From Candidatus Saccharimonadota bacterium (GTDB lineage: Bacteria > Patescibacteriota > Saccharimonadia > Saccharimonadales > Saccharimonadaceae), in NCBI GenBank assembly GCA_017557865.1, contig JAFYXW010000013.1, forward strand, positions 1-62,438: a stretch of DNA of 62,438 nucleotides. The letters are read 5' to 3'. The position numbers and the translations under genes are program-made. The notes beneath the pieces are model-generated. The model was not told the DNA's origin. It worked only from the letters and a program-made list of their open reading frames with translations, and did no database searches. Shown piece after piece: positions 47,146 through 56,536 of this stretch (the stretch's first letter is position 1; the number at the start of each line of letters is the position of its first letter).

Positions 47146-47882
47146 TGGAAAGAGACGTTGTTATATCGGTAAGAAATCTTTACAAAAGTTTTCGTCTCCC
47201 TACGGAGCGTGTTTCCGGGCTCAAACAAGCAATCTTTAACCGACTAAAGGGTATCAAAGGTTACAAAGAGCAAAAAGTTCTAACCGGCATTAATCTCGAT
47301 ATTTATCGTAACGAATTTATTGGTATTGTCGGGCGCAACGGTTCCGGCAAGTCTACTCTCCTAAAAACTCTTGCCAAAATTTATTTCCCGGAAAAAGGGA
47401 CAATCGATATCAATGGTAACCTAGTCCCATTCATTGAACTAGGAGTTGGTTTCAACCCAGAACTAACCGGGCGCGACAACATTTATCTTAACGGTGCACT
47501 CCTTGGTTTTTCAAATAAAGAAATGGACGCTATGTATGACGACATCGTAGATTTTGCTGAACTCCGCCCATTTATGGATCAAAAACTAAAGAATTATTCT
47601 TCTGGTATGCAAGTTCGCTTAGCATTCTCTATTGCCATTCGCGCCAAAGGCGACATTCTCTTGCTTGATGAAGTTCTTGCCGTCGGTGATGCTGCCTTTC
47701 AGAAAAAATGTAATAATTATTTTGAAGAAATTAAAGGTAAGCAAACCATCATCCTAGTTACCCATTCTATGGAAAACGTTCGCAAATTCTGCACTCGTGC
47801 AATATTAATCGATAATGGCAAAGTTTCTATCGATGGAAGCCCAGAAAAGGTAGCAAAAGCATATGAAAAACTTTGGAACTAG
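47145..47882 (+). CDS. Polysaccharide ABC exporter ATPase (Wzt/TagH type)
   Basis: A 245-residue ATPase. Walker A GIVGRNGSGKSTLLK, then LVPFIELGVGFNPELTGRDNIYLNGALLGF (Wzt-type Q-loop region), signature NYSSGMQVRLAFSIAI, Walker B ILLLDEVLAVGD and THSMENVRKFC. It lacks the C-terminal carbohydrate-binding domain of O9a-type Wzt, so export need not depend on a terminal sugar modification. GGAGG lies seven bases before the ATG. It ends 20 bases inside the next gene. Confidence 0.95.
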   Translation: MERDVVISVRNLYKSFRLPTERVSGLKQAIFNRLKGIKGYKEQKVLTGINLDIYRNEFIGIVGRNGSGKSTLLKTLAKIYFPEKGTIDINGNLVPFIELGVGFNPELTGRDNIYLNGALLGFSNKEMDAMYDDIVDFAELRPFMDQKLKNYSSGMQVRLAFSIAIRAKGDILLLDEVLAVGDAAFQKKCNNYFEEIKGKQTIILVTHSMENVRKFCTRAILIDNGKVSIDGSPEKVAKAYEKLWN

Positions 47883-49413
47883 AATTATTACATTTATAAA
47901 AAACTACAAGAAAGAAGCCCTCTTAACTTCTTTCTTTACTCTTTTAAATCTTGTTTTTCTTGGATTAAGCTTTGCAAAAACAAAGTGCAATTCTTTTTGG
48001 GTTCTTATCGTACTTGCTATTCTATCAATAGCACTAGAGATAGTTTCTTGTTTTTTCATATTCCGCTTTAAAAAGAACAACTGGAAAATCGAAAAACTAT
48101 TTCTTATTCTAGGTTTATTAATTGGCATTTTCTATGTCTTTGTAATCCCAGTAGGCCGAGCCCCAGACGAAGAGTCGCACTTCTTCCGCGTATATGAATT
48201 GTCGCGTGGCAATTTCGTCACCGCTACACATACCGAGGATGGTTACACTGGCAGCGTAGGGCCTTCAAATGTCGACAAGACAGTCCGCAGTATTTCAAAG
48301 CAAAACGCAACCTACAAAGATATGCTTCACTATTCAACTATTCAAGCGGACCCTAGCGACGAGAAAATCATCATCACTAGTGCATACGGGTATAATATCC
48401 TTAATTACCTCCCGCAAACCATCGGAATGACAATCGGAAACACCTTTAACCTTCCGTTTATCATGTCTGGTTATATTGCTAAACTATTCAACCTGGTCAC
48501 TTGTATTATTATTCTGTTCTACTGTATAAAATATATCCCTATTCTAAAGAAATTCATCTTCTTTATTGCGTTCTTACCATCCACCATGCAAGCTATGGCC
48601 TCCCTCTCTGTTGATGGGCTTATCTTTGCCGCCGCTATTGCATTAATTAGCTTTGTCTTGTATGCAAGATATTCCCTCAAAAAACCTCTCACCAACAAAC
48701 AGTTACTACTCTCCCTTATTATCTGTATATTCTTATCCGCTGGGAAAATAGTCTATGGCCTTCTTTGTCTCCTTCTGTTCGCCATTCCAAAAGAGCGGTT
48801 CGTTAACAACAAAAGAAAAATCATCACCATCTTTTTGATTGGTAGTATCACACTGGCAGTTACTTTAATTTGGTTCCTCATCAAACCATCTTCAGTCCCA
48901 GCCACAGATTCAGCTGCTCAAATTTCTACTATAATCAACACCCCACTTCGTTTCAGTGGAATAATGCTTAATTCTCTTTCAACCTTTGCCACGCTCTATA
49001 TAGGTGGCGCTCTTGGGCAATACCTCGAATGGTTTAATGTTGTTTTGTCTCCAATTTACGTTGTCCTTTGTTATACTGTCATGGTGATCCTCATCAATGA
49101 TGCCCGCCAAACCTTCCGCATTAATCGCGTTTTCAAAAATATCCTTATTTGGTCTTCTCTTGTTATATTTCTCTCGACATTTGTATTCATGTTTATCACC
49201 TGGACTAAAACTGGCGAGAGTTTAATAGATGGCATACAAGGCCGTTATTTCCTACCAATTTTGCCTGCAATACCAGTAGCGTTCATCACTGTGCAAAAAG
49301 ATAAAAAGTCTCATTTGATTAAGCCAGAATCCCTTAGGAACACTTTCTTTTACATTATAATCATTTCCGTATCCGTTTACGCTCTTCTCACTATTGCCTG
49401 TTCGCATATTTAA
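47863..49413 (+). CDS. DUF2142-type polytopic membrane protein
   Basis: A 516-residue protein with about eleven membrane helices. Hallmark near residue 100: VIPVGRAPDEESHFFRVYELSRGNFV, the first-loop acidic motif of DUF2142/GT-C-like proteins. It later shows FLPSTMQAMASLSVDGLIFAAAIALISFVLY and LLLSLIICIFLSAGKIVYG. This class probably transfers a sugar from a lipid carrier on the outer membrane face. It overlaps the ATPase gene by 20 bases, so it is in the same operon. No C-terminal soluble domain. Confidence 0.85.
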   Translation: MKNFGTRIITFIKNYKKEALLTSFFTLLNLVFLGLSFAKTKCNSFWVLIVLAILSIALEIVSCFFIFRFKKNNWKIEKLFLILGLLIGIFYVFVIPVGRAPDEESHFFRVYELSRGNFVTATHTEDGYTGSVGPSNVDKTVRSISKQNATYKDMLHYSTIQADPSDEKIIITSAYGYNILNYLPQTIGMTIGNTFNLPFIMSGYIAKLFNLVTCIIILFYCIKYIPILKKFIFFIAFLPSTMQAMASLSVDGLIFAAAIALISFVLYARYSLKKPLTNKQLLLSLIICIFLSAGKIVYGLLCLLLFAIPKERFVNNKRKIITIFLIGSITLAVTLIWFLIKPSSVPATDSAAQISTIINTPLRFSGIMLNSLSTFATLYIGGALGQYLEWFNVVLSPIYVVLCYTVMVILINDARQTFRINRVFKNILIWSSLVIFLSTFVFMFITWTKTGESLIDGIQGRYFLPILPAIPVAFITVQKDKKSHLIKPESLRNTFFYIIIISVSVYALLTIACSHI

Positions 49414-49429
49414 AAGATAGTGTTATAAT
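49401..49429 (+). promoter_or_regulatory. Internal promoter before the 49438 glycosyltransferase (leaderless)
   Basis: TTCGCA, 17 bases, TATAAT, eight bases, ATG at 49438. No Shine-Dalgarno. Confidence 0.65.
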
Positions 49430-49437
49430 AATATATA

Positions 49438-50154
49438 ATGCAAAATCCCAAAATTTTACTCATTATCCCGGCTTTTAATGAAGAAAAAACTATCTTAAAC
49501 ACGCTAAATTTAGTTAAGGCCACTAACTATGATTATATTGTTATTAATGATGGCTCCACAGACAATACGGCGAATATTCTTTACAAAAACAATGCGAACT
49601 TTATAGATCTTTTCTCTAATCTTGGCATTGGTGGTGCTGTTCAAACTGGTTACAAATACGCCTATGACAACAATTATGATATTGCCATTCAAGTCGACGC
49701 AGATGGTCAGCATGACATTTCCTATATTGACTCGCTAATAGAGCCAATTAAGAATAACGAGGCTGATCTGGTTATCGGTTCTTGTTTCGTTGATAAAAAA
49801 GCTAAAAGCAAGCGCTCCTCCAAAATTCGTAGAATCGGAATTCGTATCTTATCTAATTTTATTTTCATTATGTCTGGCGGCAAGCGCGTCTACGACCCAA
49901 CTTCTGGTTTTCGCGCCGCAAATCGCAAAACCATTGCGCTGTTCTCCGAAAAATACCCTTTAGAGTATCCTGAACCGGTATCAAACTATGAATTGCTTCG
50001 TTCTAAACATTATGTAATTAAAGAAGTCCCGGTCAGAATGAATAAGCGCGCTGGCGGCAAATCTAGTATTCGTTCTTGGAAAAGCGCCTATGCAGCTTTT
50101 AATGTTATCTTTTCAATTTTAATATTAAGCTTAGGAAGGAAAAAATATGACTAG
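49438..50154 (+). CDS. DPM1-like family 2 glycosyltransferase
   Basis: A 238-residue GT-A enzyme. IIPAFNEEKTILNTL (start), VINDGSTDNTANIL, LGIGGAVQTGYKYA, VQVDADGQHD (DxD) and DPTSGFRAANRK are the dolichol-phosphate-mannose-synthase-like features. There is one hydrophobic end segment (AAFNVIFSILILSLG). It probably charges undecaprenyl phosphate with a sugar for GT-C enzymes such as its neighbours. It overlaps the following DUF2304 gene by eight bases, a common pairing. Confidence 0.93.
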   Translation: MQNPKILLIIPAFNEEKTILNTLNLVKATNYDYIVINDGSTDNTANILYKNNANFIDLFSNLGIGGAVQTGYKYAYDNNYDIAIQVDADGQHDISYIDSLIEPIKNNEADLVIGSCFVDKKAKSKRSSKIRRIGIRILSNFIFIMSGGKRVYDPTSGFRAANRKTIALFSEKYPLEYPEPVSNYELLRSKHYVIKEVPVRMNKRAGGKSSIRSWKSAYAAFNVIFSILILSLGRKKYD

Positions 50155-50494
50155 TTTACAAATCGAAATGTCCATCACGGCAATTGTCTCATTTATTCTA
50201 ATTCTTATTTTCTTAAAAAGAAGTTCTTTGTCCGTCAAGAACTCTCTTGCTTGGTTGCTCCTCCCACTAATCTGCCTCATTATAGCAATCTTCCCAGAGC
50301 CATTATCTAATTTTTCAAGTTGGCTTGGTTTTGAAACGCCCTCTAACTTTTTCTTCCTTATCTTCATAGGAGTCCTATTTGCCATCTGTTTCTTCCTAAC
50401 AATCTCTATCAGCAAACAACAAAAGATCATCACCAAGCTCGTCCAAGAAGTATCAATCTTAAAAAACAAAGACAGCAATGGCAAAAGAAAATAA
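50147..50494 (+). CDS. DUF2304 small membrane protein
   Basis: A 115-residue protein with three hydrophobic helices (about 6-24, 31-47, 62-84) and a C-terminal coiled-coil-like tail (SKQQKIITKLVQEVSILKNK), typical of DUF2304. These proteins are usually encoded next to DPM-like glycosyltransferases and may anchor or regulate them. It overlaps both neighbours (8 and 17 bases). Confidence 0.87.
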   Translation: MTSLQIEMSITAIVSFILILIFLKRSSLSVKNSLAWLLLPLICLIIAIFPEPLSNFSSWLGFETPSNFFFLIFIGVLFAICFFLTISISKQQKIITKLVQEVSILKNKDSNGKRK

Positions 50495-51275
50495 CCTTCA
50501 CGCTTTTGTGGTCCTAGCTTTTGGAAAAAGTAATTTTTTGGAAGATTGCATCAAATCGGTCACAAATCAAACTTCCCCTAGCGAAGTTATCATCGCTACC
50601 ACCACCCCTAACGACCACATTACAAATTTGGCTAAACGATACAATCTAAAAGTCGTAAAAGGAACGCATACTAATATCGGCGGCGACTTCGATTTTGCGT
50701 TTAATTCAAGCGATTCCCCACTTGTCACCATCGCCCACCAAGATGATATTTACGACAAAAACTATTCTTCCGAAATTATTAAAGCCTACCAAAAGCACCC
50801 AAAATCGTCTATCATCTTTACAGACTATTATGAAATCCGAGGCGGCAAAAAAGTATACAGCAACACTCTTCTTAAAATCAAGCGCTTATTGCTTTTGCCT
50901 TTGTCTATCAAAAAAAGTGCCAGCTCCAAATGGAGAAAACGCTTAATTCTGCGCTTTGGTAATTCTATCTGCTGCCCAGCTGTAACTTTTGTTAAAGCTA
51001 ACTGCGGAAATAAAATCTTCGCTTCAAAATTTGAGTGCAACGTAGATTGGCACGCCTGGGAAACTTTGAGCCGTAAAAAAGGTTTATTCACTTATATCAA
51101 AGAGCCTTTAATGGGGCATCGCATTTCTGCTGAGTCCACCACTTCAGAAATAATCAAAAATGGCATCCGTACTAAAGAAGACTACGAAATATTCAAACGT
51201 TTTTGGCCAAAACCTGTTGCCAAGGTTCTCACCAAGTTTTACCAAAAAAGCGAAAAATCTAACTCTCTAAAGTAG
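50478..51275 (+). CDS. Family 2 glycosyltransferase
   Basis: A 265-residue GT-A enzyme: HAFVVLAFGKSNFLEDCIKSVTNQTSPSEVIIATT, SPLVTIAHQDDIYDKNY (DxD at the metal site) and IIFTDYYEIRGGKKVYSN, with a basic C-terminus. It adds one sugar to the growing glycan. The donor is unknown. The last 17 bases overlap the convergent rmlD gene. Confidence 0.9.
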   Translation: MAKENNLHAFVVLAFGKSNFLEDCIKSVTNQTSPSEVIIATTTPNDHITNLAKRYNLKVVKGTHTNIGGDFDFAFNSSDSPLVTIAHQDDIYDKNYSSEIIKAYQKHPKSSIIFTDYYEIRGGKKVYSNTLLKIKRLLLLPLSIKKSASSKWRKRLILRFGNSICCPAVTFVKANCGNKIFASKFECNVDWHAWETLSRKKGLFTYIKEPLMGHRISAESTTSEIIKNGIRTKEDYEIFKRFWPKPVAKVLTKFYQKSEKSNSLK

Positions 51276-52146
51276 CTAAAAATCTTTTTACTGCATCCTT
51301 CCAGTCTGGAAGCAAAGTAAATCCATTTTCTTTTAGTTTAGATTTATCGAGCCTAGAATTAAATGGCCGTTTTGCCACCGATTCGCCATATTCGGCTGTT
51401 GTTACACGATTCACCTTCACGTCCATACCGGTTTGGCGATAAATCTCTTCGGTAAAGTCTGCCCAAGAAATATAACCGCCCTCATTGGTTGCATGATAAT
51501 AACCATATTTATCAGTCTCGATCATATCTACAAGTAAGCGCGCTAAATCCACAGTATATGTAGGAGTACCAATTTGATCGTCTACCACACGTACTTCCGG
51601 ATGAGTTTTCCCTACTTCAATCATCGTCTTAATAAAGTTCTTGCCGTTTCTGCCAAACACCCAAGCAATACGCACAATAAAATATTTGTCTAAAGTTTCT
51701 GCTACCGCAAGTTCCCCATCTAGTTTAGACTGCCCATAAACATTGAGTGGTGCATAGTTCTTATCGTCTGGCTGCCATGGGCGCTCACCTTGGCCATCAA
51801 ATACATAATCAGTAGAAATATAAACAAATTTAGCATCTACTGCCTTTGCAGCTTCGGCCAAATTACGAGTGCCATCCACATTCACCGCGCGCACCTTGTC
51901 GATATTTTCTGGAGCTTCTGCCGCATCAACGTTTGTCCAGGCCGCACAGTGCACAATTACATCTGGGTTCACTTTCTTTACTGTCTCAAAAACTTTTTCT
52001 TTGTCTGTAATATCTAGAACCACATGTTCAAATTCTGCATCAGAATCAGACCTATCTGCGCCAATACCCTCGTAGCCACGACGAGCAAGCTCTTCCATTA
52101 CATCAAAACCAAGCTGGCCACTTGTACCAGTAACTAAAACTTTCAT
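51259..52146 (-). CDS. rmlD: dTDP-4-dehydrorhamnose reductase
   Basis: A 295-residue short-chain reductase. VLVTGTSGQLGFDVMEELARRG (cofactor site), FVYISTDYVFDGQGERPW, NVYGQSKLDGELAV (YxxxK), RIAWVFGRNGKNFIKTM and FNSRLDKSKL are RmlD features. It makes dTDP-L-rhamnose, the last step of the pathway encoded by the four-gene operon rmlA-C-B-D on the minus strand, where neighbours overlap by single bases. Confidence 0.96.
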   Translation of the reverse strand: MKVLVTGTSGQLGFDVMEELARRGYEGIGADRSDSDAEFEHVVLDITDKEKVFETVKKVNPDVIVHCAAWTNVDAAEAPENIDKVRAVNVDGTRNLAEAAKAVDAKFVYISTDYVFDGQGERPWQPDDKNYAPLNVYGQSKLDGELAVAETLDKYFIVRIAWVFGRNGKNFIKTMIEVGKTHPEVRVVDDQIGTPTYTVDLARLLVDMIETDKYGYYHATNEGGYISWADFTEEIYRQTGMDVKVNRVTTAEYGESVAKRPFNSRLDKSKLKENGFTLLPDWKDAVKRFLATLES

Positions 52147-53174
52147 TATTTACCTCCGTACATTTTTTCGTAATAATTTTGATAGTCGCCAGAAATAATT
52201 TCTTCCCACCAGTCCTTGTGATCTAGATACCATTTAATTGTCTTTACAATTCCATTCTCAAATTTCGTCTCTGGTTCCCAACCAAGTTGCGTTTTAATCT
52301 TAGTTGGATCAATTGCATAACGTCTATCATGGCCTTTTCTATCTTCCACGAAAGTAATTAAACTCTCTGGTTTACCAAGTTCCTTTAGAATAAGTTTCAC
52401 GATATCAATATTTGCCATCTCGTTATGGCCACCAACGTTATAAACTTCACCTACGCAGTCTGCATGGATAATCATATCGATTGCCTTGCAGTGATCTTCT
52501 ACATAAAGCCAGTCGCGGACGTTTAAACCATCGCCATACACTGGCAAAGGTTTATCGTTTAATGCGTTGATAATCATTAATGGAATTAATTTTTCCGGGA
52601 AATGATAAGGACCATAGTTATTTGAACAACGAGAAATCGTTACTGGTAACCCATAAGTTCTATGATAAGCCATCACTACAAGGTCTGCCGATGCCTTAGA
52701 TGCAGAATATGGAGAAGAGGCATGCAGATTTGTTTTTTCGGTAAAGAATAGATCTGGACGATCTAGAGGCAAATCACCATATACTTCGTCTGTAGATACT
52801 TGATGATAGCGCTCTATGCCATATTTTTTACAAGCGTCCATCAAAACTTCTGGGCCCATGATATTAGTCTCCAGAAACAGCTTTGGATTACGAATCGAAC
52901 GGTCTACATGCGATTCTGCCGCAAAGTTTACTACGATATTTGGATGTTCTTCTTCGAATAGTTTTTCTACCGCCTCAGCATCACAAATATCCGCCTTCAC
53001 AAAACGAAAATTCGGATTCTCCATCGCCTTTTTTAAAGTAGAAAGATTACCGGCATAGGTCAAAGCGTCCAAACACACAATCCTATAATTAGGATATTTT
53101 TTTAGCATATAATACACAAAGTTTGAGCCAATAAACCCAGCCCCACCTGTTACTATAATAGTTTTCTTATCCAT
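52146..53174 (-). CDS. rmlB: dTDP-glucose 4,6-dehydratase
   Basis: A 342-residue SDR enzyme. VTGGAGFIGSNFVYYMLKKYP, NFAAESHVDRSI, VSTDEVYGDL, YSASKASADLVVMAYHRTYGLPVTISRCSNNYGPYHFPEKLIPLMI, and the late GWEPETKFENGIVKTIKWYL all fit RmlB. Second step of dTDP-rhamnose synthesis. Starts at the last base of the rmlC stop. Confidence 0.98.
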   Translation of the reverse strand: MDKKTIIVTGGAGFIGSNFVYYMLKKYPNYRIVCLDALTYAGNLSTLKKAMENPNFRFVKADICDAEAVEKLFEEEHPNIVVNFAAESHVDRSIRNPKLFLETNIMGPEVLMDACKKYGIERYHQVSTDEVYGDLPLDRPDLFFTEKTNLHASSPYSASKASADLVVMAYHRTYGLPVTISRCSNNYGPYHFPEKLIPLMIINALNDKPLPVYGDGLNVRDWLYVEDHCKAIDMIIHADCVGEVYNVGGHNEMANIDIVKLILKELGKPESLITFVEDRKGHDRRYAIDPTKIKTQLGWEPETKFENGIVKTIKWYLDHKDWWEEIISGDYQNYYEKMYGGK

Positions 53175-53731
53175 TAAACCTCCTTAAATTTAAAATCTAG
53201 CTCACTAAGTGTTGGGTGTTTTAGGTCTTTCTCGGACAAAGTCAGATCCACATCTACCTCTGGCCACTCAATACCAGCTGAATCATACATAATGCCACCT
53301 TCATCTTCTGGGTGATAAAATTCGTCACACTTATAAACAAATTCGGCTTTGTCTGATACTACCAAAAAACCATGTGCAAACCCACGTGGTATCATTAGCT
53401 GTTTCTTGTTCTCTGCAGAAAGAAGTGCGCCTACCCATTTACCGAAAGTCGGAGAATTTTCACGAAGATCCACTGCCACATCAAACACTTCACCAGAAAT
53501 CACGCGCACCAATTTGGCTTGTGGGTGTGTTTTTTGAAAATGTAGACCACGAAGCACGCCTTTTCTAGAGCTAGACTGGTTATCTTGTACAAATTTATAA
53601 TTAAGGCCAGCTTCAGCAAAATCCGTTTCGCTATAGGTTTCCATAAAATAGCCGCGTTCATCACCAAAAACTGTTGGTTCTATAATATATACACCTTCTA
53701 TATCTGTTTTATTAAAAACAAATTTGCCCAT
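53174..53731 (-). CDS. rmlC: dTDP-4-dehydrorhamnose 3,5-epimerase
   Basis: A 185-residue cupin. VYIIEPTVFGDERGYFMETYSETDF, FVQDNQSSSRKGVLRGLHFQ (active-site His), AKLVRVISGEVFDVAVDLRENSPTFGKWVG, and QLMIPRGFAHGFLVVSDKAEFVYKC are the RmlC signature. Third enzyme of the pathway. Confidence 0.97.
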   Translation of the reverse strand: MGKFVFNKTDIEGVYIIEPTVFGDERGYFMETYSETDFAEAGLNYKFVQDNQSSSRKGVLRGLHFQKTHPQAKLVRVISGEVFDVAVDLRENSPTFGKWVGALLSAENKKQLMIPRGFAHGFLVVSDKAEFVYKCDEFYHPEDEGGIMYDSAGIEWPEVDVDLTLSEKDLKHPTLSELDFKFKEV

Positions 53732-54615
53732 TAACCCTTTATCCTTCCCTCTGCTACCGCCATCAAATGTTGGCCATAAGCCGTCTTTTTATATTTTTCG
53801 GCTGAAGCTACCAATTCTTCACGAGAAATCCAGTTATTACGATAGGCAATCTCCTCCGGCGAAGCAATCTGAATACCTTGGCGCTTTTCAATCGCTCTCA
53901 CAAAGTCAGAAGCGTCAGACAAAGAATCAATTGTGCCCGTATCAAGCCAGGCAAAACCGCGATCCAGAAGCTGCACATCCAAAGTGCCGTCATTTAAATA
54001 CATCTCATTGAGTGTAGTAATCTCTAGTTCACCACGAGCAGACGGTTGAATAGTTTTTGCTTTTTCCGAAACTCCAGCCGGATAGAAATAAAGACCAGTC
54101 ACGGCATAATTACTCTTTGGATTCTCTGGTTTTTCTTCAATTGAAATCGCGCGCCATTCACTGTCAAATTCTACTACGCCAAACCTTTCTGGATCATTCA
54201 CATAGTAACCAAACACAGTAGCTCGACCATTCATAGCATCGTCAGTTGCCTCTCTTAGGATATTAGTAAACCCAGAGCCATAAAAAATGTTATCACCAAG
54301 CACCATTGCACAAGGTTCACCAGCAATAAACTCTTCACCAAGAATAAATGCTTGAGCTAGCCCATCTGGAGAAGGTTGCACTTTATAAGAAAGGTTCAAA
54401 CCCATCGCTTTACCATCACCTAGGAGTCTTTCAAAATTTGGCAAGTCATCTGGAGTTGAAATAATCAAAATATCACGAATCCCCGCAAGCATCAAAGTAG
54501 AAAGCGGATAATAGATCATTGGTTTGTCATAAACCGGCAACATCTGTTTGGATGTACCAAGTGTTAACGGATAAAGCCGCGTACCGGACCCACCGGCCAA
54601 AATAATTCCTTTCAT
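53731..54615 (-). CDS. rmlA: Glucose-1-phosphate thymidylyltransferase
   Basis: A 294-residue nucleotidyltransferase. [45 protein letters not shown] (nucleotide loop), [11 protein letters not shown]-like [15 protein letters not shown], and [32 protein letters not shown] mark RmlA. First step of dTDP-rhamnose synthesis. AAAGGAG precedes the ATG, and an extended -10 (TGGTATAAT, 54636-54644 on the minus strand) inside the end of the upstream gene may start the rml mRNA. Confidence 0.98.
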   Translation of the reverse strand: MKGIILAGGSGTRLYPLTLGTSKQMLPVYDKPMIYYPLSTLMLAGIRDILIISTPDDLPNFERLLGDGKAMGLNLSYKVQPSPDGLAQAFILGEEFIAGEPCAMVLGDNIFYGSGFTNILREATDDAMNGRATVFGYYVNDPERFGVVEFDSEWRAISIEEKPENPKSNYAVTGLYFYPAGVSEKAKTIQPSARGELEITTLNEMYLNDGTLDVQLLDRGFAWLDTGTIDSLSDASDFVRAIEKRQGIQIASPEEIAYRNNWISREELVASAEKYKKTAYGQHLMAVAEGRIKG

Positions 54616-54630
54616 AAAAAACTCCTTTAA

Positions 54631-55494
54631 TTACATTATACCATGTTTCATAGAGACACGATTGAGCTCATCATTCATATACATTACTGTTTTTTCATTT
54701 AAATCATATTTATCCTGCAACATCCTATGTATACTTTTAATTTCATCAAAATGCGCTCTATTTTTATGCGAATTGTGCGTTACGCTTCCCTTATGTACTC
54801 TAAAAATATTTAGCGGTTTCTTACAGTACGCAATTTTACCTTTTTCGAGCAGCTCCAAATAAATATACCAATCGCCAACCTGTGTAAACCCAGCCGCCTT
54901 TTCCATAATCTTTAACAATCGGTCAGACTTTTTAAACACCACTGCAGACACATTCGGGATACTGCATCTAATTGCTAAAATTTCTTTTATTTCGTCTTCG
55001 CCATTCTTGGTATAACTTCTCTTGTAATGCCCTGTTCTCTCTTTGTCACGAGAAAAACGCATATTTGGGGTCAACATCATCCCATACCCATTTATGGCAC
55101 TAGACTCCGTATAAGAAATTACTACATCTTTATCCTCAAACCCCTTCATCGCATTTTTTAAGAAATTCTTTTTTGACAGGTCGTCCGTTTCCGCAATCCA
55201 AACATAGTCCCCTTTTGCCAATTTCACCCCCTTTACCCATTGTTTTATTGCCTTTCCCGAGTTTTCTTTATTCTTTTCAAACCTTACTTTCAGCTTTGGA
55301 TACTTTTCCTTTATATTTTTTATTTCTTCTTCAATTACACTATCGGCCCCATCAGTCGAAGCATCGTCCAGGATTATTAATTCGTAGATCGGGTAACTTT
55401 GTGTTACGATACTAGCAAGTCGTTTTTTGATATATTTTTTATAATTAAAGTTCGGCACAATCACTGACACTTTCTTATTTTGCGAAGTAGTCAT
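54631..55494 (-). CDS. Family 2 glycosyltransferase
   Basis: A 287-residue GT-A enzyme. VSVIVPNFNYKKYIKKRLASIVTQSYPIYELIILDDASTDGADSVI, GDYVWIAETDDLSKKNFL (DxD-like ETDD), SIPNVSAVVFKKSDRLL and VGDWYIYLELLEKG fit a typical glycan-building transferase. It starts 20 bases inside the end of the next upstream gene, and is in the same minus-strand transcription unit as 55475-58695. Confidence 0.92.
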   Translation of the reverse strand: MTTSQNKKVSVIVPNFNYKKYIKKRLASIVTQSYPIYELIILDDASTDGADSVIEEEIKNIKEKYPKLKVRFEKNKENSGKAIKQWVKGVKLAKGDYVWIAETDDLSKKNFLKNAMKGFEDKDVVISYTESSAINGYGMMLTPNMRFSRDKERTGHYKRSYTKNGEDEIKEILAIRCSIPNVSAVVFKKSDRLLKIMEKAAGFTQVGDWYIYLELLEKGKIAYCKKPLNIFRVHKGSVTHNSHKNRAHFDEIKSIHRMLQDKYDLNEKTVMYMNDELNRVSMKHGIM

Positions 55495-56536
55495 AAGCCT
55501 CCTCTATCTGTTTCAAGAATTCTTCCCCAGCATAATGTTTAAGAGCATAATTACGCGCAGCCTTTGCCATTTTTTTGTTCTCTTCTGGATGTTCATAAAG
55601 ATACTCTAACTTAGAATACCACTCGCCTGGTTCTGCCAAAAAACCGTTTTTACCATCGGAGATAGCATTCTTAAAAGTAAACGACGGCGAAGCAATCGTC
55701 GTAGTTTCTACCGCTGCCGCCTCAAAAAACTTTAATTCAGATTTACAATTCGTAAAATCATTTATAAGAAGTGGCGCGATGTTCACATTCACTTCTGCCA
55801 TCATTTCTAACATTTCTAAATATGAGACCAATTTATGAATTTTTATTCTGCCAGATTTGATATACCCTGCTGCCTGGCTAGAAAACTCCATATACCCCAC
55901 TACATCCAATTTCACCTCTTTATGTTTATCTAGGAATCTCAGTAATTCTGGCTCCACCATTCGAAAATCTTTTGTATGTGTTGGTGATCCACTAAAATAC
56001 CCAATTCTAAAACCAGACGATTTCTTTTTTAAATATTCTTTAGACTTTTCAATCTGTTCACGATTCAATGAATTAAAAATCACTTTATATGGCCTACGAA
56101 AAGTACGCTGTATTTTTTTACCCAGAAAATCATTCGTTACGATAAACCCATCTACCTTCTTTGCAATTCTTCTAATCCCCCAAAAATAGCCTACCCAATA
56201 AAAAACATTCTTACTGTTAGTAGAACGCATCAGGGTCAACAAGTCTCTGTAATCAAAGACAAGATCATCTATATCTAGCAATACCTTCACATTCTGCCCA
56301 TGAGCTTTTTTAATAAAATCCAAAATGACGCCATCTTTAGCAGTTTGTCTTTCTATCACTACAAGGCTCGCCTCAGAAAGACGTTGTTCTGCATCGCCAA
56401 TTTTGTCCTTCAGAAAAATCTTTACAAAATATTTGTGGCTATTCTCAATCGCCTGTGCCACATTCAGACAACGATAACGATACTGTGCACTCTCACTATC
56501 CTGAGCTATATATAATATTTCTTTTGCACTGCTCAT
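55475..56536 (-). CDS. GT1/GT4-like glycosyltransferase (single GT-B domain)
   Basis: A 353-residue protein. KVLLDIDDLVFDYRDLLTLM, GFIVTNDFLGKKIQ, RIGYFSGSPTHTKDFRMVEPELLRFLDKH and IAPLLINDFTNCKSELKFFEAAAVETTTIASPSFTFKNAISDGKNGFLAEPGEWYSKLEYLYEHPEE are GT-B C-terminal motifs, with the EAAAVET-type donor site. It is a close relative of the N-terminal half of the next protein upstream (shared FFDIDDLVxDxxY, IGYLSGSxTHxPDF and LAPLxxxxxNxxKSExKxxEAA), which it overlaps by four bases, so the two arose by duplication. Confidence 0.88.
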   Translation of the reverse strand: MSSAKEILYIAQDSESAQYRYRCLNVAQAIENSHKYFVKIFLKDKIGDAEQRLSEASLVVIERQTAKDGVILDFIKKAHGQNVKVLLDIDDLVFDYRDLLTLMRSTNSKNVFYWVGYFWGIRRIAKKVDGFIVTNDFLGKKIQRTFRRPYKVIFNSLNREQIEKSKEYLKKKSSGFRIGYFSGSPTHTKDFRMVEPELLRFLDKHKEVKLDVVGYMEFSSQAAGYIKSGRIKIHKLVSYLEMLEMMAEVNVNIAPLLINDFTNCKSELKFFEAAAVETTTIASPSFTFKNAISDGKNGFLAEPGEWYSKLEYLYEHPEENKKMAKAARNYALKHYAGEEFLKQIEEAYDYFAK